The translations under genes and the position numbers were made by a program. This document shows, in pieces, positions 14,719 to 21,859 of a stretch of DNA of 37,095 nucleotides. The notes beneath the pieces are model-generated. The model saw nothing but the letters and a program-made list of their open reading frames with translations. It did no database searches and was not told the origin of the DNA. Source of the stretch: Dehalococcoidia bacterium (GTDB lineage: Bacteria; Chloroflexota; Dehalococcoidia; SZUA-161); NCBI GenBank assembly GCA_030619685.1, contig JAUXAX010000017.1, forward strand, positions 1-37,095, given 5' to 3'. Position 1 is the stretch's first letter. Every line of letters begins with the position of its first letter.

Positions 14719-15717
14719 CTAACCTAACTTGAGCCCGGGAAGCACGTCCAGGTCCCATCCGGCGACTTCTCCCGCGAGCAGGTGGAAGTAGCCACAGGAG
14801 GCGACCATGGCTGCATTGTCGGTGCACAGGGTGGGGTCGGGGATGAGCACGGGGATCGGTGAGCGGCGCACAATGGTCTCGCGGAGAAGCTCATTGGCCG
14901 CTACACCGCCGGCGAGGAGTACTTGTTTTGCTCCATGCTGGCTGGCTGTGGCCATTGTCTTAGCTACCAGGACGTCGACTACGGCCTGCTGGAAGCTGGC
15001 GGCGATGTCTGCTGCCACGGAGTTGGAATGGGGCCTGGCGGGGATTCCCATCTCATCTGCCAGCCGGACCACCGCCGTCTTGAGCCCGCTGAAGCTGAAG
15101 TCGTCGCTTCCTTTTAACCAGGCGCGGGGTAGGCGGTAGCGAGGGATCCCTCCCCTGGATGCTCGTTCGATAGCAGGCCCCCCAGGATATCCCAGGCCAA
15201 GGACCCTGGCCACCTTATCGAAGGCCTCTCCAGCGGCATCATCTCGAGTCCTGCCCAGTCTCGAGATCTCTCCGTGGTCTTTCATCAGAACCAGGTCGGT
15301 ATGGCCCCCGGAGACGATGAGCGCGATCAGTGGGAAGACGGGTGTATCCTGTCCCAGCCAGTTGGCGTAGATATGTGCCTCAAGGTGATTGATCCCGATG
15401 AGAGGCAGATCCCATGCCAATGCTATGGCCTTGGCCAGGTTCACTCCTACCAAAAGGGAACCTGCCAATCCAGGGCCGTTGGTAACGGCGATAGCCGAGA
15501 GGTCGCCAGAGGATATCCTGGCGTCCGCCAGGGCCTGTCCGACTATCGGTATTGCCGCCAGCACGTGCTGGCGGGAGGCAACCTCGGGGACGATGCCGCC
15601 ATAGCGGCTGTGGAGCTCGACCTGGGAGGCGATGACATTGGATAGGATCCTGGTGCCGTCCTCAACGACAGCGGCGGCGGTTTCATCGCAGGATGATTCA
15701 ATTCCCAGTATTTTCAT
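14719..15717 (-). CDS. tsaD: tRNA N6-adenosine threonylcarbamoyltransferase
   Basis: 332 residues. It transfers the threonylcarbamoyl group to A37 of ANN-decoding tRNAs in complex with TsaB and TsaE, which are not in the window. [20 protein letters not shown] opens the ASKHA fold. His111 and His115 ([10 protein letters not shown]) are the metal ligands at the same positions as in E. coli Tsa[21 protein letters not shown] and [14 protein letters not shown] complete the signature. It starts 3 bp after the nitroreductase stop. The mtaB product (28239-29513) methylthiolates the same modified base. Confidence 0.96.
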   Translation of the reverse strand: MKILGIESSCDETAAAVVEDGTRILSNVIASQVELHSRYGGIVPEVASRQHVLAAIPIVGQALADARISSGDLSAIAVTNGPGLAGSLLVGVNLAKAIALAWDLPLIGINHLEAHIYANWLGQDTPVFPLIALIVSGGHTDLVLMKDHGEISRLGRTRDDAAGEAFDKVARVLGLGYPGGPAIERASRGGIPRYRLPRAWLKGSDDFSFSGLKTAVVRLADEMGIPARPHSNSVAADIAASFQQAVVDVLVAKTMATASQHGAKQVLLAGGVAANELLRETIVRRSPIPVLIPDPTLCTDNAAMVASCGYFHLLAGEVAGWDLDVLPGLKLG

Positions 15718-15720
15718 CTT

Positions 15721-16335
15721 CTACTCGATAAAGGTACAGACTTCCTCGAGGGATTTCCGGGGTGGTCGCTCTCGAGGCGGCTTTGCAGCTACGCCAAGGG
15801 AGACCATCCCGATCAGAAACCAGGGCTGCTCTACGCTGAGCATGGCCTCGAGTTCCTCTCGGGCGAACTCAGCGGGGCCGCTGGCGAAGCAACTGCTATA
15901 TCCCAGTGCGGTGGCTGCTAACTGAAGGTGAGCTACTGCCATAGCAACGCTCGCCAGACCCAGGTCACGGGGTGTGGAGTCTGTCGGCGGGCCGTATCCA
16001 CCTCCGACCCAGGGACGGGCCAGCACTGCGATGGCCACTGGGGCATCGGCGAAATGGGTGCTATAGAACTGCATCCCCGAAAGCCGTTGCCGCCGCGATT
16101 CATTATCCGTTGCCGCTATCGAGGTTTCGACCACGGCGTTGAGCACATCGCGCATGCCCTCTTTGAGTTCTCTATCCCGGATCACGATGAAGTGCCAAGG
16201 CTGCTCGTTGGTGGCGCTGGGGGCCAGCGTTGCTGCCTCAAGCATGGCCAAGATGTCTTCGTGAGCTACTGGCTGATCGCTGAAGCGGCGAAGGCTTCGC
16301 CTTTTCCTGATCGTCTCAAAGAAGTCCATTTCCAA
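15721..16335 (-). CDS. Nitroreductase-family flavoprotein
   Basis: 204 residues. The N-terminal FETIRKRRSLRRFSDQPV (about 5-22) is the FMN-binding Arg-rich start. Further family features are AATLAPSATNEQPWHFIVIRD (36-56) and SVAMAVAHLQLAATALGYSSCFASG in the middle. Members reduce nitro groups, quinones or flavins with NAD(P)H, and the true substrate here is unknown. It is the first gene before tsaD and is divergent from yjbQ, with its own extended -10 promoter (16364-16372). Confidence 0.88.
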   Translation of the reverse strand: MEMDFFETIRKRRSLRRFSDQPVAHEDILAMLEAATLAPSATNEQPWHFIVIRDRELKEGMRDVLNAVVETSIAATDNESRRQRLSGMQFYSTHFADAPVAIAVLARPWVGGGYGPPTDSTPRDLGLASVAMAVAHLQLAATALGYSSCFASGPAEFAREELEAMLSVEQPWFLIGMVSLGVAAKPPRERPPRKSLEEVCTFIE

Positions 16336-16363
16336 CCTCCCTGGCCAAGCTGACAGCGGTACA

Positions 16364-16372
16364 ATTATACCA
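16364..16372 (-). promoter_or_regulatory. Extended -10 promoter for the nitroreductase-tsaD pair
   Basis: Minus-strand TGG-TATAAT (TATAAT 16364-16369, TGG 16370-16372) lies about 28 bp before the ATG at 16335. The -35 position is poor, as at several other extended -10 promoters in this window. Confidence 0.6.
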
Positions 16373-16405
16373 CCATAGGGGGAGCAGGTCGCTCGATATC
16401 GTCCA

Positions 16406-16414
16406 TGCTATAAT
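16406..16414 (+). promoter_or_regulatory. Extended -10 promoter for yjbQ
   Basis: TGC-TATAAT (16406-16414) is 36 bp before the ATG at 16451. It is divergent from the nitroreductase promoter, and the two -10 elements are about 36 bp apart. No clear -35 is present. Confidence 0.6.
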
Positions 16415-16450
16415 TGCGTTGGATATTATGGAACCAAGGGGTGATGGGAG

Positions 16451-16867
16451 ATGGTTACTAATACGCGTATCCATGTTCAAACGAAGGGGGACTGTGAACT
16501 TGTTGACATAACCCGGCAGGTAGCGCAGAAAATCGAGGAATCAGCTATCAAGGATGGTACAGTGACTCTTTTCATGGCGGGTTCAACGGCTGGCCTGTCG
16601 ACTATAGAGTTTGAACGAGGGTTGGTCAGCGATTTCCAGACAATGTGGGAGCGAACAGTCCCCAGGGATATCCCATATCGTCATGATGCTGCCTGGGGTG
16701 ATGGCAATGGTCATGCTCATGTTCGTGCCTCGCTGCTGGGCCCTTCTCTGGTGGTACCTTTTGTAAACAAGAGACTGACCTTGGGGACATGGCAGCAGAT
16801 CGTGCTGGTCGACTTCGACAACAGGCCCCGCTCAAGAGACGTTGTGCTCCAGATCATGGGTGAGTAG
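16451..16867 (+). CDS. YjbQ / UPF0047 family protein
   Basis: 138 residues, the whole family length. The signature is clear: DGTVTLFMAGSTAGLSTIEF, then RHDAAWGDGNGHAHVRASLLG with the cluster of His and Asp that binds a metal, and LGTWQQIVLVDFDNRPRSRD. YjbQ proteins show weak thiamine phosphate synthase activity in vitro and their in vivo role is unsettled. In the most common family form an Asn-Glu follows the Thr-rich strand; here the matching segment reads LSTIEFERGLVSD. It is a single gene between a divergent nitroreductase and a long spacer. Confidence 0.9.
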   Translation: MVTNTRIHVQTKGDCELVDITRQVAQKIEESAIKDGTVTLFMAGSTAGLSTIEFERGLVSDFQTMWERTVPRDIPYRHDAAWGDGNGHAHVRASLLGPSLVVPFVNKRLTLGTWQQIVLVDFDNRPRSRDVVLQIMGE

Positions 16868-16883
16868 GGCGAGTAACGTAGAG

Positions 16884-16902
16884 GCTTTCTTGTGAGGAAA
16901 GC
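16884..16902 (+). terminator. Weak hairpin after yjbQ
   Basis: GCTTTC-ttgtgag-GAAAGC forms a 6-bp stem 17 bp after the stop codon. There is no U-tract, so termination is uncertain. It begins the 426-bp non-coding spacer 16868-17293. Confidence 0.35.
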
Positions 16903-17074
16903 ATCTCCTGGAATAGCTGTCAAATTGCTCTGAGAGGCGCCAGAATGCAATTTGGGGCGATCTAGTCCCTTACATAGGGGTGTTTCCCCCACGAAGCAGC
17001 AATACCGCCTTAAACAGTTGCATGTGAACTGTGATCAAGCACTAACTCCGAAGTATTATCAGCAGGCGTAATTC

Positions 17075-17094
17075 GTTGTGACAGGAGTCACGAC
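17075..17094. repeat. GTTGTGAC-AGGA-GTCACGAC hairpin repeat, copy 1
   Basis: 8-bp arms with one G-T wobble and an AGGA loop. The same unit with perfect arms recurs at 21696-21715. In both places AATT lies a few bases to the left. It probably belongs to a REP-like dispersed family. Confidence 0.55.
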
Positions 17095-17137
17095 GCTCAA
17101 ATTTGAGAAGAAGGGGGAGGTGGTTCCCTTTAGTTAC

Positions 17138-17167
17138 ACCAGTATACTGTTATACCATAGTACTGGT
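17138..17167. promoter_or_regulatory. Second copy of the parA operator core (candidate parS)
   Basis: ACCAGTA (17138-17144) and TACTGGT (17161-17167) are inverted around a 16-bp spacer, the same spacer as in the parA operator. GTATACTGTTATACCA (17142-17157) matches 14654-14669 with one difference. CAGTATACTG (17140-17149) is a perfect palindrome. No par gene is adjacent, so it is unlikely to be an autoregulatory site, and a centromere-like role is the simplest reading. Confidence 0.6.
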
Positions 17168-17203
17168 TCAAGGTGCTTTGGCACTGAACCATCGAATTCG
17201 ATG
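17164..17203. repeat. Hairpin and perfect 14-bp palindrome next to the candidate parS
   Basis: TGGTTCA (17164-17170) and TGAACCA (17185-17191) form a stem with an inner TGC/GCA pairing. They overlap the last arm of the par-like site. CATCGAATTCGATG (17190-17203) is a perfect palindrome following directly. Function unknown. Confidence 0.45.
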
Positions 17204-17293
17204 TCTTGCCAATGGCCATGTCGTCGCATATAATTCTGGCTGACGCTGGCAGGCTTCAGTGGCAGCAACTAAAGAGACCGGGGGACTAGGACG

Positions 17294-17443
17294 ATGTCCG
17301 AGGCATTTCTGGTAGCGCAAGACCTTCACAAGAGCTTCAATGAACACAAGGCCGTCGATGGCATTTCCTTCGTGAGGCCTTCGGCTCCGCTCACGACAGG
17401 CCCCTGGGTGAATCAGGGGCAGGCTCAGGACGAACGCGTTTGA
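17294..17443 (+). pseudogene. ABC transporter ATP-binding protein, 5' remnant
   Basis: An ATG frame of 49 codons begins with a normal ABC-ATPase N-terminus (FLVAQDLHKSFNEHKAVDGI), as in ABC-2 type drug or polysaccharide exporters. At about residue 27 the similarity stops, just before the expected Walker A region. The frame then runs through a repeat (17370-17436) to a TGA. No Walker A, signature or Walker B follows. This is a gene cut by a repeat insertion or deletion and cannot encode a working ATPase. Confidence 0.7.
17370..17436. repeat. Palindromic intergenic repeat that truncates the ABC gene
   Basis: It contains GTGAG...CTCAC (17372-17394) around a TTCGGCTCCG core, then GCCCCTG-ggtgaat-CAGGGGC (17400-17420) and GGCTCAGGACGAACG. 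Sequences with CCTTCGGCTCCGCTCACGACAGG and CTCAGGACGAACG recur in many bacterial draft genomes as short dispersed repeats (recalled, not searched). Confidence 0.55.
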
Positions 17444-17487
17444 ATTTGTTTTCGCAGCAAAAGAGCTACAGTTAGGGCAATGTCAAA

Positions 17488-17928
17488 GTGAAGCAACCAG
17501 CAATCAAAGTCAAGAAGCTGCGGCCGCACGCCATCCTTCCTCAACGGGCAACCCCCGGTGCCACGGGACTCGACCTCTTCGCCTGTATCGATGGTGACGG
17601 GGTAATCGCCCTTGGCCCCCAGCCTAGGCTCATCGGCACCGGCATCGCCATCGAAGTGCCCCGGGGATATGATGTCCAGATACGACCCAGGTCTGGCCTG
17701 TCATCCAGGGGCGTTGGGGTTACCTTGGGAACCGTGGACAGCGACTACAGGGGCGAGGTAATGGTGACCATGTACCTCTTCAGCCCGGATGCCACGTTTG
17801 AGGTGAGGCACGGCGACAGGATAGCGCAGATGGTGATCAGCAGGGCTGTAGATATGCCTCTGGTGGAGGTGGAGGAGCTGAGGCCCACTGAGCGTGGCAG
17901 CGGAGGCCATGGCTCCACCGGGATGTGA
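17488..17928 (+). CDS. dut: dUTP diphosphatase, trimeric type
   Basis: 146 residues. All five dUTPase motifs are present: PGATGLDLFA, RPRSGLSSRG, GTVDSDYRGEVMV with the catalytic Asp, GDRIAQMVI, and RGSGGHGSTG at the C-terminus. It hydrolyses dUTP to dUMP and pyrophosphate, keeping uracil out of DNA and feeding thymidylate synthesis. In motif 5 the usual Phe that stacks over the base (GGFGSTG) is His. The start is GTG at 17488, with AGGG about 10 nt upstream; no in-frame ATG is near. Shares the strand with the EamA gene downstream. Confidence 0.93.
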   Translation: MKQPAIKVKKLRPHAILPQRATPGATGLDLFACIDGDGVIALGPQPRLIGTGIAIEVPRGYDVQIRPRSGLSSRGVGVTLGTVDSDYRGEVMVTMYLFSPDATFEVRHGDRIAQMVISRAVDMPLVEVEELRPTERGSGGHGSTGM

Positions 17929-17938
17929 GGCGCGTGGA

Positions 17939-18001
17939 ATAGGTAGATATTCATCCCCACCTACCCTTGGTCGGATGCCCTCACAATTCGCGGCTACCTA
18001 T
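17939..18001. repeat. Distant inverted repeat between dut and the EamA gene
   Basis: ATAGGTAG (17939-17946) and CTACCTAT (17994-18001) are perfect complements 47 bp apart, in the 135-bp spacer after dut. They could close a long hairpin. No U-tract follows, so a terminator role is uncertain. Confidence 0.3.
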
Positions 18002-18063
18002 TTCCCTCTACATAGGTTAAGATATAGTCCTGACCGATGGCCTGAAAGCGAATTTGATTAGCT

Positions 18064-18969
18064 GTGACCTGGATAACTGCTGCCCTGGTGGTGGCTGCCA
18101 CTTTGGCTCTGGTGAACATAATCGACAGCCACCTCATATCCAAACGAATGCCCAGCCTGTGGGCATTCCTCATTCCAGCGGGAATTATCCACCTTGCGTT
18201 CGGGCTGATTTTTCTAGCCCTCTACCCCTTGCCCAGCGGAGTGGATGCATTTCCCTGGTTTGTGGCTGTTGCTTCGGGCGTGACCCGCACGGTGGCGGTT
18301 CTCCTGATGCTATATGCCATGCGTACCGAGGAGATCTCCCGGATCATTCCGGTGATCCATACCCAGCCGGTGTTCGTGGCCATCCTGGCTGTGCCCCTGC
18401 TCGGCGAGGCTCTGAACTACCTGCAATGGCTGGCGATCGTTATGACCGTAGCCGGCGCGGTGTTGATCTCAGCGCGGTGGGGGGGTTCGGGGCGGGGGGC
18501 TCGACTGCGCAAGACTTTCATCCTGCTCCTGGTCGCCAGCCTGCTCTTTGGTGTGTCTAACACCGCTACCAAGTATGCCCTGGACTATATTTCCTTCTGG
18601 AACATGTATTCGGTCACTGCCATCTGCTTGGGCACAATATTGCCCCTTGTCTCGGCGCGCCCCAGGGTCTTTAGGGAACTGCGGGACATGAAGGACAGGG
18701 GCCTTCCTCTGATGTTGATCGCCTTCAATGAAACCATAGCCCTGGGGGCTATCATCCTCTCCTTCTGGGCCATGGAGAGAGGGCCGGTATCCCTGGTCTC
18801 CACCGTCATGGGCGCTCGGTCCTTCTTCGTCTTCCTCTATGTTCTGGCCTTGAGCCGCACCTTTCCAGCGGTACTGGGTGAGCGCCTCAGCCGGGGTATA
18901 GTGATCCTAAAGATAGTGTCCATTGCTCTCATCGTCGGCGGTGTAGCGATTATCAACCTTGCGGACTAG
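18064..18969 (+). CDS. EamA/DMT-superfamily permease
   Basis: 301 residues with about ten hydrophobic segments and two repeated halves, the typical 10-TMS drug/metabolite transporter layout. The first repeat includes TRTVAVLLMLYAMRTEEISR and IIPVIHTQPVFVAILAVPLL. The second includes LIAFNETIALGAIILSFWAMERG and LVSTVMGARSFFVFLYVL. Starts at GTG 18064 in the inner-membrane protein class. The substrate is unknown. The stop is 6 bp before a long hairpin shared with the convergent tup operon. Confidence 0.85.
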   Translation: MTWITAALVVAATLALVNIIDSHLISKRMPSLWAFLIPAGIIHLAFGLIFLALYPLPSGVDAFPWFVAVASGVTRTVAVLLMLYAMRTEEISRIIPVIHTQPVFVAILAVPLLGEALNYLQWLAIVMTVAGAVLISARWGGSGRGARLRKTFILLLVASLLFGVSNTATKYALDYISFWNMYSVTAICLGTILPLVSARPRVFRELRDMKDRGLPLMLIAFNETIALGAIILSFWAMERGPVSLVSTVMGARSFFVFLYVLALSRTFPAVLGERLSRGIVILKIVSIALIVGGVAIINLAD

Positions 18970-18975
18970 GAGGTG

Positions 18976-19013
18976 CAAGGTAGGGGGCGACACGTAGGTC
19001 GTCCCCTACCTTG
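18976..19013. terminator. Long hairpin between the EamA gene and the tup operon
   Basis: CAAGGTAGGGG-g-CGAC (18976-18991) pairs with GTCG-t-CCCCTACCTTG (18998-19013): 15 bp with one G-T pair and a 6-nt loop. It overlaps the last 8 bp of the ABC ATPase gene. Neither strand has a U-tract, so it may terminate weakly or protect 3' ends of both converging transcripts. Confidence 0.6.
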
Positions 19014-20079
19014 TGATGATGTGAACGCCTGTGGCCTTGAAGGAGGCGTAGATACGGGTTCCGGTTTGCAAATCCATCTCCTCTGCCGATCTCTTGGTTA
19101 TCAGAGCAACCAGGGGGAAGCCGCAGTCCATCTCGACACGGGCAAGGGGGCCGAACAACACAGTACGGGTTACTTCAGCGGGGAAGGTATTCCTGGCGCT
19201 AGTTGAGTCCTTTGCTCGCACCAAGGTTATCTCCTCGGGGCGGATACAGGCATATACCTCCTCACTAGGGCCGAGGTTCGATATCCCCTCTATTACGTTG
19301 CCGTCGATATCCACCGTGACCATCCCCTCCTCGTTGGAGGCTATCACTCCGCCCAGTATGTTCTCCATGCCGACGAACTCGGCGATATCCCTGCCTCGAG
19401 GCAGGCTGAATACCTCCCTCGGGTCGCCCGTTTGCAGCATCCTGCCGGCCATGATCACTCCCATGCGGTCAGCGAGGCGCTGCCCCTGATACATATCGTG
19501 GGTGGACATTACTACAGTGGTGTCCAGCTCTTGAATGACTTGTGATATCAGCCTCTCCACATTTGAGGTGGATACAGGGTCGAGGTTTGCAGTGGGCTCA
19601 TCCAACAGCAATAACTCGGGTTCGATCACCATAGCCCTGGCCAGGGCTACTCTCTGAACCTCTCCTCCTGATAGTGTTCGCGCATTCCTCCTCTCATATC
19701 CCGAGAGCCCGACGGTCTCCAGGGCATATGTTACCTTATTGCGCAAGCTGGCTCCCTTTTCCTTCCTGATTCTCAGGCCATAGGCCACATTGTCGTAGAC
19801 GCTGGTGTTGAATACGGCAGGCTTTTGAAAAACCACCGCTATTCTCCTGCGTATCTCCAGCCTGGTCCTCTCAGAATCCGTGACCTCCTGGCCGCCGAAG
19901 TAGATTCTACCCGATGCCGGCTTATCGAGGAGGCCTATGAGGCGCAGGAGCGTTGTCTTTCCGGAGCCTGTTGGGCCTATTATGACGAACACCTCGCCCT
20001 GCTCGACATCCAAATCGATGTCTTTCAATACCTCGCTATCGCCGTATCTCTGGCCTAAGCCCTTGACTTCCAGCAACAT
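19006..20079 (-). CDS. Tungstate/molybdate ABC transporter ATP-binding protein
   Basis: 357 residues. Walker A is GPTGSGKTTLL, the Q-loop VVFQKPAVFN, the signature LSGGEVQRVALARA, Walker B LLLLDEPTA and the H-loop MSTHDMYQGQ. A C-terminal TOBE/MOP-like domain (about 235-357, with YACIRPEEITLV and VEMDCGFPLVALIT) is of the kind that binds oxyanions for feedback. It is the third gene of a binding protein / permease / ATPase operon whose binding protein is TupA-like, so it energises tungstate or molybdate import. TupC or WtpC would be the usual names. It lies 3 bp after the permease gene. Confidence 0.88.
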   Translation of the reverse strand: MLLEVKGLGQRYGDSEVLKDIDLDVEQGEVFVIIGPTGSGKTTLLRLIGLLDKPASGRIYFGGQEVTDSERTRLEIRRRIAVVFQKPAVFNTSVYDNVAYGLRIRKEKGASLRNKVTYALETVGLSGYERRNARTLSGGEVQRVALARAMVIEPELLLLDEPTANLDPVSTSNVERLISQVIQELDTTVVMSTHDMYQGQRLADRMGVIMAGRMLQTGDPREVFSLPRGRDIAEFVGMENILGGVIASNEEGMVTVDIDGNVIEGISNLGPSEEVYACIRPEEITLVRAKDSTSARNTFPAEVTRTVLFGPLARVEMDCGFPLVALITKRSAEEMDLQTGTRIYASFKATGVHIITR

Positions 20080-20082
20080 TCT

Positions 20083-20706
20083 CTACCTCTGCTGTAACCT
20101 GTTCACCAGAATGCTGACGATGAGCGCCAGCGAGATGAGGATCATTCCAAGTGCCAATGGTAGTCCAATATTTCCCTGAGTTGTCTCGAGTGCTATCGCG
20201 GTGGAGAGTACTCTGGTGTAGCCTTTTATGTTGCCGCCGACCATTATGGCGAGGCCGACCTCGGAGATCGCCCGCCCGAAGCCGACCAAAACGGCGGTCA
20301 AGGTGGCGTACCTAGCTTCGATTAATATCGTCCGGATCGTTTGAAACCTGCCAGCGCCCAGGGAGACAGCAGTGTCCTTGATTTCGGGCCCCACTCCGCT
20401 CAGGGCTGAGATCGTCAGGCCAGTCACAATGGGACCGATCAAGAATACCTGCCCGATTACCATGACCTGGGGGGTGAAAAGTATGCCGAAGATACCGACC
20501 GGTCCTTCCCTGGAGAATGCCATGAATACCAGCAAGCCGACGAAAACCGTGGGCAGGCTGTAGAAGGTCTGTATGATGGTTACCAGGAGCCTTTTGCCCC
20601 TGAAATCGTGAAAATGTATCAGGCAGGCGAGGGGCACGAATATCAGGGCAGCCAGGAACGTGGAGGTGCCTGATATCGCTAAGGTCGTGACCGTTATTTC
20701 CAGCAT
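20083..20706 (-). CDS. tupB: Tungstate ABC transporter permease, probably 5'-frameshifted
   Basis: 207 residues in one frame with five to six hydrophobic segments. The permease EAA loop is near VSLGAGRFQTIRTILIEARYATL, followed by VLVGFGRAISEVGLAIMVGGN, as in TupB/WtpB proteins. The frame from ATG 20706 (MLEITVTTLAISG) lacks the usual N-terminal 20 or so residues. Those appear in another frame upstream, starting at ATG 20768. One extra G in the run at 20713-20717 would join them. The gene is either truncated, frameshifted or made by coupled re-initiation. It sits between tupA and the ATPase gene. Confidence 0.8.
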   Translation of the reverse strand: MLEITVTTLAISGTSTFLAALIFVPLACLIHFHDFRGKRLLVTIIQTFYSLPTVFVGLLVFMAFSREGPVGIFGILFTPQVMVIGQVFLIGPIVTGLTISALSGVGPEIKDTAVSLGAGRFQTIRTILIEARYATLTAVLVGFGRAISEVGLAIMVGGNIKGYTRVLSTAIALETTQGNIGLPLALGMILISLALIVSILVNRLQQR

Positions 20707-20768
20707 CCGGAGCCCCCGGTGAAAATCTCATTCAGGGCGGTGACGAGAGCGTCAGCTATCTTGGACAT
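20694..20768 (-). other. Short frame encoding the displaced N-terminus of tupB
   Basis: ATG 20768 opens 24 codons beginning MSKIADALVTALNEIFTGG, a plausible permease N-terminus. They end in TAA (20694-20696), which overlaps the tupB internal ATG. The start is 6 bp after the tupA stop, where the real tupB start would be expected. The frame change maps to the five-base homopolymer C(5) at 20713-20717 on the plus strand. Confidence 0.6.
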
Positions 20769-20774
20769 GGCCTT

Positions 20775-21623
20775 CTACATATCTCGGCCGGCGCACGGGG
20801 TGAACAGTTGTCTGCCGTATTCCTCCACGCCGTACTCCCCGATCAGTTCCTGTACTTCTTCCGATGTGAGGAACTCTACTAGGTTGTTTGCCATCTCAGC
20901 CTTTTCACTTCTGGTTGCAGCGATCACCGAATAGACGTTGAGCAGTATATCTCCCTCGTCCACCACCGGGACCAGGTCCAGATCACCTTTGTAGGCCAGG
21001 TATGTCCCGATGTCGCTCAGGGTGTAGGCCTGCATCTCGTTTGCCATCACCAGGATGGGGCCCATACCGCTCCCGGCCTCAATATACCAGCCCCCCGACC
21101 TTCTGACATCCTCGTAGTCGAAACCTGCGCTGGCCCAGACCGCTTTTTCCTTGCTGTGTGTACCTGAATCGTCTCCCCTGGAGACGAACCTGACCTGTGA
21201 GTTCGCCTTCCCAGCAGCCATTAACCTGGTGAATGCGTCCTGCGGGCGCATGCCGCTGATGCCTGCTGGATCAGCTTCCGGCCCGACTATCAGGAAGTAG
21301 TTGTAGGCAAAAGGCACCCGCTCTACACCATAACCCTCGGCCACGAACTGCTCCTCACGGGCTTTGGAGTGCACGGCGATAACGTCCACATCGCCCCTTC
21401 GTCCCCACTCCAGGGCCTTCCCGGTACCGGCGTAGATTACGTCTAGCTCCACACCGTACTCATCTTGGAACATTGGCTCCAGATATCCCCAGAGCCCGGT
21501 GTCATACAGGCTGGTGGTTGTCGCTACCCTGAGTCTTTCCCCCGCCTGCCCACATGCCGGGAGCGCACTGACCAGGGCTAGCAGCATCGCTGCTGCCATC
21601 AAAAGTATCAAAACCCTTTTCAC
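20775..21623 (-). CDS. tupA: Tungstate-binding lipoprotein
   Basis: 282 residues. A lipoprotein signal peptide ends LVSALPAC with the lipidated Cys24. The TupA ligand-binding motifs follow: RVATTTSLYDTGL (oxyanion contact TTTS) and SRGDDSGTHSKE. The mature protein is a periplasmic-type binding protein tethered outside the membrane that captures tungstate (or molybdate) for the permease. It is the first gene after the riboswitch-terminator leader. TupA-type proteins usually favour tungstate; specificity here is inferred. Confidence 0.92.
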   Translation of the reverse strand: MKRVLILLMAAAMLLALVSALPACGQAGERLRVATTTSLYDTGLWGYLEPMFQDEYGVELDVIYAGTGKALEWGRRGDVDVIAVHSKAREEQFVAEGYGVERVPFAYNYFLIVGPEADPAGISGMRPQDAFTRLMAAGKANSQVRFVSRGDDSGTHSKEKAVWASAGFDYEDVRRSGGWYIEAGSGMGPILVMANEMQAYTLSDIGTYLAYKGDLDLVPVVDEGDILLNVYSVIAATRSEKAEMANNLVEFLTSEEVQELIGEYGVEEYGRQLFTPCAGRDM

Positions 21624-21667
21624 CGTGTTTTGCTCTCCGACTTTTTGTGGCTTCTATCTCCGTAGCG

Positions 21668-21715
21668 TTGCCACTCTTGTGGCAATGAATTCTCCGTCGT
21701 GACAGGAGTCACGAC
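21668..21715. repeat. Pair of tetraloop hairpins in the tup leader (GTGAC repeat copy 2)
   Basis: TTGCCAC-TCTT-GTGGCAA (21668-21685) and GTCGTGAC-AGGA-GTCACGAC (21696-21715) are perfect stems of 7 and 8 bp, 10 bp apart. The second unit recurs at 17075-17094. They lie between the riboswitch terminator and tupA and would be in its mRNA. Confidence 0.6.
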
Positions 21716-21803
21716 CGCTACACAGGGCGAGGGTTTTGGACAACTTCTATTGTGTTTTCTCTCGCTGTAGGGTACTGAATTGGGCATGAGGGGAACGAGA
21801 GGA

Positions 21804-21834
21804 CAAGATAAGAGCGCCCAAGCTTCTTGAGCGC
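21804..21834 (-). terminator. Intrinsic terminator behind the tup riboswitch
   Basis: On the minus strand GCGCUCAAG-AAG-CUUGGGCGC (stem 21814-21834, 9 bp with one G-U pair) is followed by UCUUAUCUU. It starts 26 nt after the 3' side of the aptamer P1 stem and 180 bp before tupA. GGGCGCTC is directly repeated in this region, which could give alternative pairings. Confidence 0.65.
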
Positions 21835-21859
21835 CCATGCATAGTCTCGTGTATTCTAT

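Noticed and set aside
16868..17293. Replication origin in the repeat-rich spacer
   Set aside because: No DnaA boxes (TTATNCACA) or AT-rich unwinding element were seen, and dnaA/dnaN are not nearby.
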